Shown here: positions 32,604-41,098 of the stretch, piece by piece
Layout: every line of letters starts with the position of its first letter
Position numbering within the stretch: position 1 is the first letter of the stretch
IMG/VR virus record: IMGVR_UViG_3300049629_001293
Span: 1 to 64,000 of that record
Origin: a virus
Reading direction: 5' to 3' (one strand)
DNA: 64,000 nucleotides
Made by a program: the position numbers and the translations under genes
Notes under the pieces: model-generated
Seen by the model: only the letters and a program-made list of their open reading frames with translations
What the model was told of the DNA's origin: nothing
Databases searched by the model: none

Positions 32604-32638
32604 GACATCCGCCCCGCCGTAAAACGGGCGGGGATTGA
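32604..32638 (+). other. hairpin resembling an IS200/IS605-TnpB right end
   Basis: GACATCCGCCCCGCC, GTAAAA loop, CGGGCGGGGATTG. The layout GACATCC + C-rich stem + G-rich stem + ATT(C/G) is what I recall from IS200/IS605-type element ends and TnpB guide-RNA scaffolds in cyanobacteria. No tnpA or tnpB is adjacent, so it would be a solo end. Assignment by memory of the pattern. Confidence 0.35.
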
Positions 32639-32768
32639 TAAGTTTAAATAGTGAATTAATGCAAACTATCCCATTAACAAAGTTTAGAAATGAGCTACCC
32701 AAGTTTAAAAGGCAAGCTCAATAGGGGTTTAATCCTAGGCTTTTTAATATTCAGATTATTTTAAATGT

Positions 32769-32811
32769 TATAATTAATTAGTCCCCAAGATGTTCTCTCA
32801 TCTGGGGACTA
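32769..32811 (+). promoter_or_regulatory. -10 box and leader hairpin before the KilA-N gene
   Basis: TATAAT at 32769-32774, then AGTCCCCAAGATG / CATCTGGGGACT (32780-32810), 20 bases before the ATG at 32831. A strong stem at this place could act as attenuator, protein-binding leader or translation control. No -35 is obvious. Confidence 0.5.
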
Positions 32812-32830
32812 TTCAAATTTAAGGAATTAT

Positions 32831-33334
32831 ATGAATTATAACATCATTCCGTTCGACTACAACGGGGTCAAGATTCAAGTTCGGGAATCTGACGGATGGA
32901 TAAACCTGACCGAGATGTGCAAAGCCTATGATGTGAGGCTCGACAACTGGATGCGGTTGAAAAGCTCAAAAGCTGAACTAGAAAGCCTCGTAAACTCCCC
33001 CAATCTTAACTACCTCAGATGTGAGGGAGTTAGCTCAAACCCTTACGGTGCAATCCTTGAAACAAAAGAAGGGAAGAAAGGTGGAACATGGGGTCATCCG
33101 TTACTCGCAGTCAAAGTTGCCCGATGGATTAATTCTGATTTTGCCAACTGGCTCGATGCTCATAGTCTCGTTCTACTAAGAGACGGTAAAACTTCCTTAG
33201 ACACCGACCCGTTTGCTCGGATGCTGGAAATCAGGGGAGAAAACTATGGCGATCTTGATAATCAGATTTTAATTGATGACCGCTTCTATGATGTGGACAC
33301 TTATTCTACTTGGACTCTTGACTCAGGGGAGTAG
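32831..33334 (+). CDS. KilA-N domain protein
   Basis: 167 aa. KilA-N pattern: DGWINLTEMCKAYDVRLDNW (20-39) near the start and GGTWGHPLLAVKVARWINSD (about 84-103) as the core motif. These phage and nucleocytoplasmic-virus domains bind DNA and are often fused to antirepressor or nuclease domains; the short C-terminus here (about 125-167) is unrecognised. Possibly a regulator of lytic genes. Confidence 0.85.
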   Translation: MNYNIIPFDYNGVKIQVRESDGWINLTEMCKAYDVRLDNWMRLKSSKAELESLVNSPNLNYLRCEGVSSNPYGAILETKEGKKGGTWGHPLLAVKVARWINSDFANWLDAHSLVLLRDGKTSLDTDPFARMLEIRGENYGDLDNQILIDDRFYDVDTYSTWTLDSGE

Positions 33335-33343
33335 ATAGCGATC

Positions 33344-33377
33344 GCACCCTCTGGCATTCAATCCAGAGGGTGCTATT
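33344..33377 (+). terminator. hairpin terminator after the KilA-N gene
   Basis: 11-bp stem GCACCCTCTGG (33344-33354) / CCAGAGGGTGC (33363-33373), followed by a weak TATT tail, ten bases after the stop. Confidence 0.6.
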
Positions 33378-33491
33378 AACCATTAAGACTCCCGTTGGCT
33401 TTAAGTAGGCGATCAGCAACCCATCTATATATTCAGTTAATCAAATACTCAACACCCCTTTATCCGCAAGATGATAAAAGGGTTTATCTTG

Positions 33492-34757
33492 TCAATCAAG
33501 CCGACCGATAAGTTTTGGTTCTATACCAGAGAATGCTTTGAACCGATCTAAAATTACAGTGCAGTATTGTGGCGATAACTCAAATCCGTAAACTGTGCGA
33601 TCGCCTTCCATCTTTTGCGCTGCTATTATTGACGGTGCAGAGCCAAGGAACGGATCAAAGATTAGGTCATCGGAATCACCGTATTTTTCAAAAGCCCATT
33701 CACATAACGCTACGGGCTTCTGTGTGGGGTGAACTCTTTTTTCTCCATGTTCTGATGCTTTAATCATCCCGTTCCAGGTATGAGTAAAAACGCGAACGGC
33801 ACTTTTATCATTACACCATGCCAATTCAGCATCAGCGAGGTTTCCGTTTGTCTCTTTATTCCACACAACCCAGCAGGTAGAAGGTGGTAGCACGTCTGTG
33901 TAATTATTCGCTCCCCACCATATTTGAATAGCATCAAAATTGGAAGCAACAGTAAAAGATTTTTTAGCGGTTTCTCCTGATGAATCGCCAATTATAGGTG
34001 CATATTTATTTTTAGCGATAGGCTTACCTTTTCCGTTTACCCCACCAAATGCGTAAGGTTTTAGACTCGTTGCACTTCCACCGTCCTTGCTTACTGCATT
34101 TATCCCATAAGGCGGATCAGCCCAAACCATCCCCACATCGTCAAATCTATCACCCAACAATGCCCGAACATTCCCCTCAATAGTAGAATCACCCGCGCAT
34201 ATTTTATGTCGTCCTAAGCTCCAAATTTCACCAGGTTTAACACGGCTTTCAATTTCATCAACCTTATCTAAAAGCTCGGCAATTTCTTCCTCATCTTCCT
34301 CTTTCGGTTCAGTATCGCCAAACCCTTCACCCTTGCCAAACGATTCCAATAATTCATTTAATTTATAATCAGGGAAGAACTCACTAAAATCTACCTCTTG
34401 AGCTAAATCATTCAATAGATCAAAATCCCATGTTGAGAAATCAGAAGCCGTATTATCAGCGATCGCATATTGTTTCCAATCCGACTCTGACAACCCTTTA
34501 CGCTTAACAGCAACAATCGTATTACCATCGGCTTCTACAACCAAAACCTTCTCAATCCCTAATTGACCCGCTTCCTCAAAGGTTCCATTCCCCGCACGGA
34601 TAACGTCATTTTCATCAATAACAATGGAACGGCAAGCCCCAAACTGTTCTAAGGATTTGGAAATCACCTTAGCTGATAACGGCGTTCTTTTCCGTGCGTT
34701 ATTAGGATCGGGTGTCAGACTTGAGATATTTGTTTCAGTAATTTTAGGTTTAGTCAT
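33492..34757 (-). CDS. ParB-like domain fused to a DNA methyltransferase
   Basis: 421 aa. Residues 1-120 form a ParB/sulfiredoxin-like domain (SLTPDPNNARKRT...VIRAGNGTFEEAGQLG). From about 175 to 421 lies a beta-class DNA methyltransferase with catalytic VWADPPYG (211-218) and SAM motif DPFLGSAPSI (368-377), in which Ala replaces the usual last Gly of the FxGxG signature. Such fusions are frequent in phages and integrative elements as orphan methylases. A truncated duplicate of its N-terminus lies just upstream at 34801. Confidence 0.88.
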   Translation of the reverse strand: MTKPKITETNISSLTPDPNNARKRTPLSAKVISKSLEQFGACRSIVIDENDVIRAGNGTFEEAGQLGIEKVLVVEADGNTIVAVKRKGLSESDWKQYAIADNTASDFSTWDFDLLNDLAQEVDFSEFFPDYKLNELLESFGKGEGFGDTEPKEEDEEEIAELLDKVDEIESRVKPGEIWSLGRHKICAGDSTIEGNVRALLGDRFDDVGMVWADPPYGINAVSKDGGSATSLKPYAFGGVNGKGKPIAKNKYAPIIGDSSGETAKKSFTVASNFDAIQIWWGANNYTDVLPPSTCWVVWNKETNGNLADAELAWCNDKSAVRVFTHTWNGMIKASEHGEKRVHPTQKPVALCEWAFEKYGDSDDLIFDPFLGSAPSIIAAQKMEGDRTVYGFELSPQYCTVILDRFKAFSGIEPKLIGRLD

Positions 34758-34800
34758 GAGTTTTTGTGATGATGTTTAATTTGTTAATTCTAATCTGGAA

Positions 34801-34914
34801 TTATACTTGGATCAAGTTAATAACAGAAGCGGATTCAGGGGTTCGCTTCCGAGGATTCCGAGGTGTCAATTTTAGGTCGGCAATATCAACTTGTTCGATT
34901 TTGGGTTTCGTCAT
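34801..34914 (-). pseudogene. duplicate fragment of the ParB-methyltransferase N-terminus
   Basis: 37 codons, MTKPKI...LTPRNPRKRTPESASVI, matching MTKPKI...LTPDPNNARKRTPLSAKVI at the start of the adjacent methyltransferase, and then a stop. It lies 43 bases upstream of that gene on the same strand. Likely a relic of a tandem duplication or of replacement of one ParB-methylase by another. Confidence 0.7.
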
Positions 34915-34930
34915 AAATCAATAATATCTT

Positions 34931-35677
34931 ATGGTTGATTATGGTGTTCTGTCTATGTTAGCATCTAATTGTCCATTTCGGCACGACTCGGAAGGAGTTC
35001 GGAATACTTTGAACAAACCTGATAATACAAGACTAGACCTTTTGATCAAAGCTGTCGAAATTTTAGTCGAGAATCCATACTTGTCCAACGTAAAAGTTGC
35101 CAAGTTAGTGGGGTGTGACGAAGGCTCTATTCGGCGATGGAAGAAGTTGGATATATGGAAAGAAGAAGAGCAAAAAATATTAAAAATAAGAATGGAGGTA
35201 GCAGGAAATATATTATCAAATATCGTAAAAGGTAATCAGAGTGAGCAAAGAAACCAAAGTCATCAGGATACTCAAAGTCATCAAAATACTCAAAGATATC
35301 AGAATACTCAAGGTGTTCGGGAGCAAAACGAGGATGTTAAAGATTTTGATCGGACTGACGTATTTGAAACAAAGAGACGGATTCAGTATCAAGCCAACCT
35401 AGAGAAACAGCAAGACGACTTAAAGTTATTCCTAGAGGCAATCAAGGCAACGGGTGTCCAATCGCTAAAGTTAGCAAATAAAACTTATACCGAGTTAGGG
35501 AAAATGGATAACCCTGTCAAGGCTTGCCAGCAGGGGACAAAGGCAGGGGTTCATTTTCACGTCCGTACGGGGATGGACGCAGTAAAGGAAGTAGACCGAC
35601 TCATTGAACGAATCTATCAAATAGATCGGGTTCTTGAGTATATGGAACAACAAATTGGGACAGATGATTATGATTAA
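34931..35677 (+). CDS. helix-turn-helix protein, possible terminase small subunit
   Basis: 248 aa. An N-terminal helix-turn-helix (NVKVAKLVGCDEGSIRRWKK, about 55-74) is followed by a Gln/Asn/His-rich linker with QNTQ-type repeats and a long C-terminal coiled coil. DNA binding plus oligomerising helix is the layout of many small terminases, but no large subunit is next to it, so a regulator is equally possible. Divergent from the methyltransferase. Confidence 0.6.
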   Translation: MVDYGVLSMLASNCPFRHDSEGVRNTLNKPDNTRLDLLIKAVEILVENPYLSNVKVAKLVGCDEGSIRRWKKLDIWKEEEQKILKIRMEVAGNILSNIVKGNQSEQRNQSHQDTQSHQNTQRYQNTQGVREQNEDVKDFDRTDVFETKRRIQYQANLEKQQDDLKLFLEAIKATGVQSLKLANKTYTELGKMDNPVKACQQGTKAGVHFHVRTGMDAVKEVDRLIERIYQIDRVLEYMEQQIGTDDYD

Positions 35678-35728
35678 CTTATATGGGACTACGTGTAACA
35701 GGCGAATCTACGGGAATGACAATACAAA

Positions 35729-35757
35729 AAAACACCCAATTAATACAGGGTGTTTTT
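35729..35757. terminator. bidirectional terminator
   Basis: AAACACCC (35729-35736) / GGGTGTTT (35747-35754), flanked by A-run on the left and T-run on the right. Lies between convergent genes ending at 35677 and 35775. Confidence 0.85.
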
Positions 35758-35774
35758 GATTGATAAGATAACTC

Positions 35775-36170
35775 TTAACTATCGGCGTTAAAACCATCTA
35801 CAATCCCCATCAAATCAGGAATCAAAGATTGAATCTTTAAATATTTTTCCGATAAAGCCGCCTCCATTGCCTCCAGCCGTGCCTCTATGTCAGGGTCAAT
35901 TGTCGGGGTTTGTCGTGCCTCTAGTTTGGCAATTCTGTCCAGCAGTTCAGCGTAGCTTGATTTGGGCTTTTCAACCTTCCTCTCTAGTTTTACCTCGCCA
36001 TCGGTTAAGGTTTCAATCCCACTAATCAGGATATCTCTGATCGTTTTTGATTGGTCATAGTTAACGCTCCCCCTGTTGTTAGGGGCTGTGGGGTAATGTT
36101 CCCGTCCGTAGGCTTCTATTGCAGTCAGAAGGTCGTCGGGACATCGGAAGTTAATCAGTCTGTTAGCCAT
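35775..36170 (-). CDS. ribbon-helix-helix-like DNA-binding protein, putative centromere-binding or master regulator
   Basis: 131 aa. The N-terminus (LINFRCPDDLLTAIEAYG) and following helix (SKTIRDILISGIETL) match its paralogue at 17817. The C-terminal half is a coiled coil, likely for higher-order assembly. Just upstream of its start lie AAAGTAAAAC and eight 12-bp repeats, and similar boxes occur at three promoters to the right. Ribbon-helix-helix plus short tandem repeats is the arrangement of partition centromere proteins and their autorepression. No ParA-type ATPase is seen. Confidence 0.7.
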   Translation of the reverse strand: MANRLINFRCPDDLLTAIEAYGREHYPTAPNNRGSVNYDQSKTIRDILISGIETLTDGEVKLERKVEKPKSSYAELLDRIAKLEARQTPTIDPDIEARLEAMEAALSEKYLKIQSLIPDLMGIVDGFNADS

Positions 36171-36222
36171 AGGTTCTCTGTTTTACTTTGTGGGTTAAGT
36201 ATAACACAACAATTGGGAATAT

Positions 36223-36318
36223 AGGACAAATAACAGGACACATAACAGGACACATAACAGGACATATAACAGGACATATAACAGGACATATAACAGGACA
36301 CATAACAGGACATATAAG
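36223..36318 (+). repeat. eight 12-bp tandem repeats, putative centromere or iteron array
   Basis: Eight copies of AGGACA(A/C/T)ATAAC, the last ending AAG, with no spacers. The array lies 53 bases from the start of the divergent ribbon-helix-helix gene. The core AGGACA is shared with the complement of the origin iteron (TCAGGACAATA). Confidence 0.85.
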
Positions 36319-36399
36319 TAAAACATTATGTTTTATATCTTACCTATAGAAAAGTCTGATGTAAAACACCTTGACAAAGTAAAACAAATCGGTTATAGT
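36316..36399 (+). promoter_or_regulatory. promoter with GTAAAAC operators
   Basis: TTGACA (36371-36376), 17-base spacer beginning AAGTAAAAC, TATAGT (36394-36399). Further boxes AAGTAAAAC at 36316-36324 and GTAAAAC at 36361-36367. An operator inside the spacer would block RNA polymerase when bound. Serves the gene at 36458. Confidence 0.85.
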
Positions 36400-36457
36400 G
36401 TTATACATAGGGTAAAAAAAACCCTTAAACCACTACGGAACACGGAACCTTGAAATT

Positions 36458-36724
36458 ATGAATAACCAAACAGAACGCTTCTTAACGTTTGCATCAGAAA
36501 AAATGGTGACAGTAGAAGGCTTCTACTACTGTTTCAACGATACCGGAATCGAGTTTATGCCCTCTGATAGTGAGTTATGGTTAACACTCACCTTTGAAGG
36601 GCAACTGGAAACCACCTATATCCAATACGAGGGGACTAAATCAATAGTCGAAGTCACTGAAAGATTCCCAGAAGATGTAAAGGTTACTGAAATCATCAAA
36701 TGGTTAAAATCGAAAATTAAATAA
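36458..36724 (+). CDS. hypothetical protein
   Basis: 88 aa. Compact alpha/beta sequence with a beta-rich middle (GFYYCFNDTGIEFMPSDSEL) and a C-terminal helix (VTEIIKWLKSKIK). First gene behind the GTAAAAC-controlled promoter. No recognised family. Confidence 0.6.
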   Translation: MNNQTERFLTFASEKMVTVEGFYYCFNDTGIEFMPSDSELWLTLTFEGQLETTYIQYEGTKSIVEVTERFPEDVKVTEIIKWLKSKIK

Positions 36725-36785
36725 ATCCTAAAACCCCTCCCTAGAGGGGAGTTTCACCCACCTATAACTCAACTGTCTTGCTTTT

Positions 36786-36850
36786 AAGTAAAACCTATAA
36801 GTAAGACTAATCTAAAACTACTTGACATCTGTAAAGCATAGCTGTAAGAT
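36786..36850 (+). promoter_or_regulatory. promoter with GTAAAAC/GTAAGAC operators
   Basis: TTGACA (36822-36827), 17-base spacer, TAAGAT (36845-36850). Boxes: AAGTAAAAC (36786-36794), AAGTAAGAC (36799-36807), TGTAAGAC and AGTAAAAC just downstream of the -10. Serves the gene at 36939. Confidence 0.8.
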
Positions 36851-36938
36851 GTAAGACATCAGAGTAAAACAACCAATACAGTTTAACTCTGATAACGCAA
36901 CACAACACAACACAGTCACTACATATAAGGACAACACA

Positions 36939-37592
<654 letters not shown>

Positions 37593-37608
37593 GGACTTCT
37601 AACCTATC

Positions 37609-37704
37609 TGTAAGACTTATAAGTAAAACATATAGTAAAGTGTTTTGCTTATAAGTAAGACAAATGTAAAACTACTTGACAAAGTAAAACAAATTAGTTA
37701 TACT
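37609..37704 (+). promoter_or_regulatory. promoter with multiple GTAAAAC/GTAAGAC operators
   Basis: TTGACA (37676-37681), 17-base spacer beginning AAGTAAAAC, TATACT (37699-37704). Upstream boxes: TGTAAGAC (37610), AAGTAAAAC (37621), AAGTAAGAC (37653) and TGTAAAAC (37665). Nearly the same core as the promoter at 36371. Serves 37816 and probably the annealing protein. Confidence 0.85.
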
Positions 37705-37815
37705 GTTTTACATAGGGGTCAAGAAAACACCTCTTAAACACAACAGAGTCAGAAGGGCTACTTTCTCAGGGACGCCCAACCGACTCACCAAACCCTAGTT
37801 AAAGGATTCAATATC

Positions 37816-38241
37816 ATGGTAGCTCAAATTCAAGTCACAACGACAACCGAGATCATCTCAAGCTATTACTCCGATTTTGACGGAATCACAATCGACACAA
37901 TTTTAATGGCCCACCCAGACGGGTCAACAGAAATCCGATACGGTTGGACTGAATTAATGGAAAACGGTGGCACAGTCCACTTTATCCGTACCGAGAAGGG
38001 GAGCGTCCTTAACGGGAATTGGGCAACGGTTCGCTCCAACAAATGGATGACAGCTTACAAAACTTTAAAACCCAAAACAACCCAAGCCCGACCCCAACCC
38101 GTGCAAATCCCCGTTATTCGTAGCTACGCAGGAAAAGCCTTTAGCTCAGGGCGAATCAAACCAAACACGCCCGATTTTGATATTACAGAAGCACAAATGA
38201 ATAAAATTTTGAGTGATGCCCGTCAATCACTCGGCTGGTAA
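37816..38241 (+). CDS. hypothetical protein
   Basis: 141 aa. Beta-rich first 90 residues (SYYSDFDGITIDTILMAH), a Pro/Gln linker, then a C-terminal helical piece. Leads the operon that carries the Rad52-like gene, so a recombination or replication role is possible but not shown by sequence. Confidence 0.6.
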   Translation: MVAQIQVTTTTEIISSYYSDFDGITIDTILMAHPDGSTEIRYGWTELMENGGTVHFIRTEKGSVLNGNWATVRSNKWMTAYKTLKPKTTQARPQPVQIPVIRSYAGKAFSSGRIKPNTPDFDITEAQMNKILSDARQSLGW

Positions 38242-38249
38242 AAAACAAT

Positions 38250-38266
38250 GGGGGTGAAATTCCCCC
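38250..38266 (+). promoter_or_regulatory. intergenic GGGGGTGAAA hairpin
   Basis: GGGGG (38250-38254) TGAAATT CCCCC (38262-38266), between 37816 and the Rad52-like gene. Matches the elements at 3594 and 39181. Confidence 0.45.
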
Positions 38267-38309
38267 GACTTCCACAACTTAACCTTTATTCCCCTAGAAC
38301 AAACAAACA

Positions 38310-38864
38310 ATGGACACTTTAGAGAAAATATTGAAATCTTTCGGCCAAACCTTTGATCAATACATTGAACAGAAGCCTGTGTTCTCCAAAGGTTCAAAAT
38401 CGGGAACCGTTGAGTATATTCCTTGGTTTAGCTTGTGCGATATTCTCGACACCTACGCCCCCGGCTGGGAATGGGAACTAAGCTGTGATTATCACGGGGA
38501 TAGAACCGTTGTTATAGGAAAGCTCACAATTCATGGAAGCGATCGCAGTATCTCACGATCAGCAACTGGAAACGAAGACAGCAATTGCGGGAGTTTTGGC
38601 GACCCATGCTCCAATGCTGAAGCCATGGCACTTCGCCGAGCTTGCGCTAAGTTTGGGATTGCTCGATATTTATGGGCAAAAGATGAAAAGCCTAAATCTA
38701 ATCAGCAACCATCTAGCACTTTTAAGACCACACCACCACGCGAAAAAGGAACTATCAGCCGAGAGGAATGGTTAGCACGGCAGAAAAGATCGGAAGGGAT
38801 TGATACGATGATTCATCAAACAATGCTAGATGAGCAACCGCGCTCAGATATGTTTGGCGATTAA
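38310..38864 (+). CDS. Rad52-like single-strand annealing protein
   Basis: 184 aa. The segment CSNAEAMALRRACAKFGIAR (about 101-120) is the signature of Rad52/Sak-type annealing proteins, and YIPWFSLCDILDTYAPGWEW precedes it. The C-terminal 50 residues are a disordered tail, as in phage recombinases. It would anneal complementary single strands in phage recombination, upstream of the RuvC-like resolvase. Confidence 0.78.
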   Translation: MDTLEKILKSFGQTFDQYIEQKPVFSKGSKSGTVEYIPWFSLCDILDTYAPGWEWELSCDYHGDRTVVIGKLTIHGSDRSISRSATGNEDSNCGSFGDPCSNAEAMALRRACAKFGIARYLWAKDEKPKSNQQPSSTFKTTPPREKGTISREEWLARQKRSEGIDTMIHQTMLDEQPRSDMFGD

Positions 38865-38940
38865 TTCCCCTAGAACAACCGAGACCTGAGCAAGTCTTTA
38901 AAAGGCTCAACAAACCATTATTTATTTAAGGTAAAAAAAA

Positions 38941-39171
38941 ATGAACAATAACTACATCGCCAGCGTCGAACCCTTAATCTTTGACACCTACGAAGAATTT
39001 AAAACCTGGATAGGGGAAGAGAGCAAAAGCCCTAGTTTTATTGCCCCAGCTATGATCGGATTTCCTTCTAAAAAGGAGAGCGATAAATTTATCTTAAATT
39101 ACAAACCAGTCATAAGTTATGACTGTGGATCAGTCAAATACAACAAAATCTGGGGGAATCAATTCCTCTAG
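38941..39171 (+). CDS. hypothetical protein
   Basis: 76 aa with AAGG-containing leader. Small alpha/beta protein (FDTYEEFKTWIGEE). Between the annealing protein and the LPD29-like gene. No recognised family. Confidence 0.55.
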   Translation: MNNNYIASVEPLIFDTYEEFKTWIGEESKSPSFIAPAMIGFPSKKESDKFILNYKPVISYDCGSVKYNKIWGNQFL

Positions 39172-39180
39172 CCAATATCT

Positions 39181-39197
39181 GGGGGTGAAATTCCCCC
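39181..39197 (+). promoter_or_regulatory. intergenic GGGGGTGAAA hairpin
   Basis: GGGGG (39181-39185) TGAAATT CCCCC (39193-39197), nine bases after the preceding stop. Identical core to 38250-38266. Confidence 0.45.
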
Positions 39198-39236
39198 AAT
39201 TCAAACAATCAACCAAATCAACTAAAAGATTAAATC

Positions 39237-39593
39237 ATGGCAACAAATTCTCCCGCATCAAAAATTAAATCTAAACTAAAAAAAATATTTCCTAATACTA
39301 AGTTTAGTGTAACAACACCAGATTATCGCTATACCAAAGTTCGTGTTAAATGGGATATGGAAATCGGTAGCAGTCTAACTTGGAATGCAATCAAAGCTGT
39401 TACAGATAAATACAACACTCATCCAACAATTAATAATTCTGGTGTTGAGTTATTACCTAATTTCAGTAAAGAACGAAAAGATTGGACGTTAGAGTGTATC
39501 AAAAATCTTCCCGTTGAAGGTGAAGAAAAATATGATGAAATAAAAAGATACAACCACTACATCAAAAATGGTGTATGTAACAATTTAGATTAA
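39237..39593 (+). CDS. LPD29-like domain protein
   Basis: 118 aa. KIKSKLKKIFPNTKFSVTTP followed by a V-R-V-K-W strand and a TWNAIKAVTDKY helix resembles the LPD29 domain found in large polyvalent proteins of conjugative elements and phages. Here it stands alone. Function of the domain is not established. Confidence 0.55.
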   Translation: MATNSPASKIKSKLKKIFPNTKFSVTTPDYRYTKVRVKWDMEIGSSLTWNAIKAVTDKYNTHPTINNSGVELLPNFSKERKDWTLECIKNLPVEGEEKYDEIKRYNHYIKNGVCNNLD

Positions 39594-39623
39594 TAAACAA
39601 ATCAACCAAAGGAAAAAAATATC

Positions 39624-39959
39624 ATGTTAGATAATTTAATTGTCGGTGGCAAATACACAATTCATTTCATTTATGAACAGTTTTATAAAAAAACTGAAAC
39701 GTTAGTTTTAAACTCGTTTCATTATGAAATATTTGAGATTAAAAAAACCGATTCAGGATTGCTAATCAAATGCAAACGTAAAGGTCAATTTTACGAAACA
39801 GAGCTTAGTACCATCGGTCATTTCATAATTACAGAAAATTGGGTTAAGAATCCAAAGATTAATTGTGAAAAGCTCAGAGGTTTACCACTCAACGAGATTC
39901 TAAAAATCAAAATGAAAGAGATAGGTATTGAAGAATCTGATTTCTTGTACCAACAATAA
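39624..39959 (+). CDS. hypothetical protein
   Basis: 111 aa. Beta-rich first two thirds (IFEIKKTDSGLLIKCKRKGQ), then a helical end. Clear AAAGGAAAAAAAT leader. Followed by a 161-base gap with an AAGTAAGAC box at 40051. No recognised family. Confidence 0.6.
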   Translation: MLDNLIVGGKYTIHFIYEQFYKKTETLVLNSFHYEIFEIKKTDSGLLIKCKRKGQFYETELSTIGHFIITENWVKNPKINCEKLRGLPLNEILKIKMKEIGIEESDFLYQQ

Positions 39960-40050
39960 ACCTTTATGGGAATTGGCGATCGCATAACTTCAACTCAACA
40001 GAAAGGAGGTGATGTTTAGACGAGGATCATCGGTCATCTGGTGTTTGTGT

Positions 40051-40059
40051 AAGTAAGAC
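40051..40059 (+). promoter_or_regulatory. isolated AAGTAAGAC operator box
   Basis: Same 9-base box as upstream of 36939 and 37816, 62 bases before the gene at 40121. No good promoter beside it. Confidence 0.4.
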
Positions 40060-40120
40060 GAATCCGGGGTAGGAAAGACCCTTGAACTACCCTTTTTTTT
40101 AACAAATTAACAGGAGGATA

Positions 40121-40306
40121 ATGAGCGAATTTAAAGGATTTGTAGTCAAGAATAGTTTAGGTCAAGTTGTATTTTCAAGTTCAAGACACAGCGAAGCACG
40201 GAAGGAATGTGAAAGGTTAAACCTTCTAGGCAATGACAAGTTTTTTATTGAGGAAAACTGGAAAGGTACACCAGTTTCGGTTATTACAAGGACAAGGAGA
40301 ACATGA
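40121..40306 (+). CDS. small hypothetical protein
   Basis: 61 aa, strong AGGAGGAT ribosome-binding site. Beta-strand start (FKGFVVKNSLGQVVFSS) and a basic helix. Overlaps the next start by four bases. No recognised family. Confidence 0.6.
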   Translation: MSEFKGFVVKNSLGQVVFSSSRHSEARKECERLNLLGNDKFFIEENWKGTPVSVITRTRRT

Positions 40307-40593
40307 GAAAAACAATTACAACACAGACAATTTATGGACTAGGAAAAGCTCAAGCCACGGCTAGAAAATGGTTGGCAGTTAACCGACTTGATGATGATTA
40401 TTGGGGGATAACTTATATTCCGTTTGGGGTACGTTTTCCTGGTTGGTTTGCTACAAAAAGAGATGCGATCGCAGCGTCAAAAATAGCAAGGAGAATATTC
40501 CCTTATCCATTCAAAAATAACGAACACCTGATGCCAACAGAAGCGCAGTGGTTTGAATCCCTAGAAGACAATCAAATCAATTTTTATAGATAG
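40303..40593 (+). CDS. hypothetical protein
   Basis: 96 aa, ATGA-coupled to the previous gene, AAGGAGA upstream. Basic protein with Trp-rich central part (YWGITYIPFGVRFPGWFATK). No recognised family. Confidence 0.6.
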   Translation: MRKTITTQTIYGLGKAQATARKWLAVNRLDDDYWGITYIPFGVRFPGWFATKRDAIAASKIARRIFPYPFKNNEHLMPTEAQWFESLEDNQINFYR

Positions 40594-40655
40594 GAGAAAT
40601 CAATTGAGAGGGTTTAAACTCCCTCTCCTAAACTTCACCAATAGGACTAAAAACA

Positions 40656-41027
40656 ATGCAAAAATCTACTTTTAAGATTGCCACAAAATTTTCGGATGCT
40701 ACTCGCACCGAACCCAGAAAACCTATCGAATACACAGAAGTAAGTGGGTACGTCATCGGGAATTGGGGAATTACTAATCATGGGGCCGGGGATGGTTGGG
40801 TCGTCTACCATATTGTTAAGGGTTTGCGATTGTCCTATCTATGTTTTGAGTGGGATAACGCCGTCGTTGTTTTGCAGATGACCGTTAAATTATTTGGGGA
40901 AAACAACGACGGCGAACCGACCTCCGATAATTATAAAAAATCCTGTGATTGGGAGCGCGAAGCACGCCTAATAGCGGCCCGCGATTGTCTTTATTTTGAT
41001 GATGATTGCGATAGTGACGATGATTAA
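40656..41027 (+). CDS. hypothetical protein
   Basis: 123 aa. Beta-rich core (GYVIGNWGITNHGAGDGWVV) and a very acidic C-terminus (YFDDDCDSDDD). Last gene before the terminator that separates the early and virion regions. No recognised family. Confidence 0.6.
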   Translation: MQKSTFKIATKFSDATRTEPRKPIEYTEVSGYVIGNWGITNHGAGDGWVVYHIVKGLRLSYLCFEWDNAVVVLQMTVKLFGENNDGEPTSDNYKKSCDWEREARLIAARDCLYFDDDCDSDDD

Positions 41028-41054
41028 TTGATTTGATTGTCAAGAATAACCAAT

Positions 41055-41098
41055 AATCCCTAGGGGTCAAGCTAACCTCTAGGGATTAGTTTTATTTT
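41055..41098 (+). terminator. rho-independent terminator
   Basis: 13-bp stem AATCCCTAGGGGT / ACCTCTAGGGATT (one mismatch) followed by AGTTTTATTTT. Ends the + strand operon; convergent with the tape-measure gene. Confidence 0.88.

Noticed and set aside
36223-36318. CRISPR array
   Set aside because: Repeats are 12 bp with no spacers, and no cas genes are present; the same applies to the 11-bp array at 13213.
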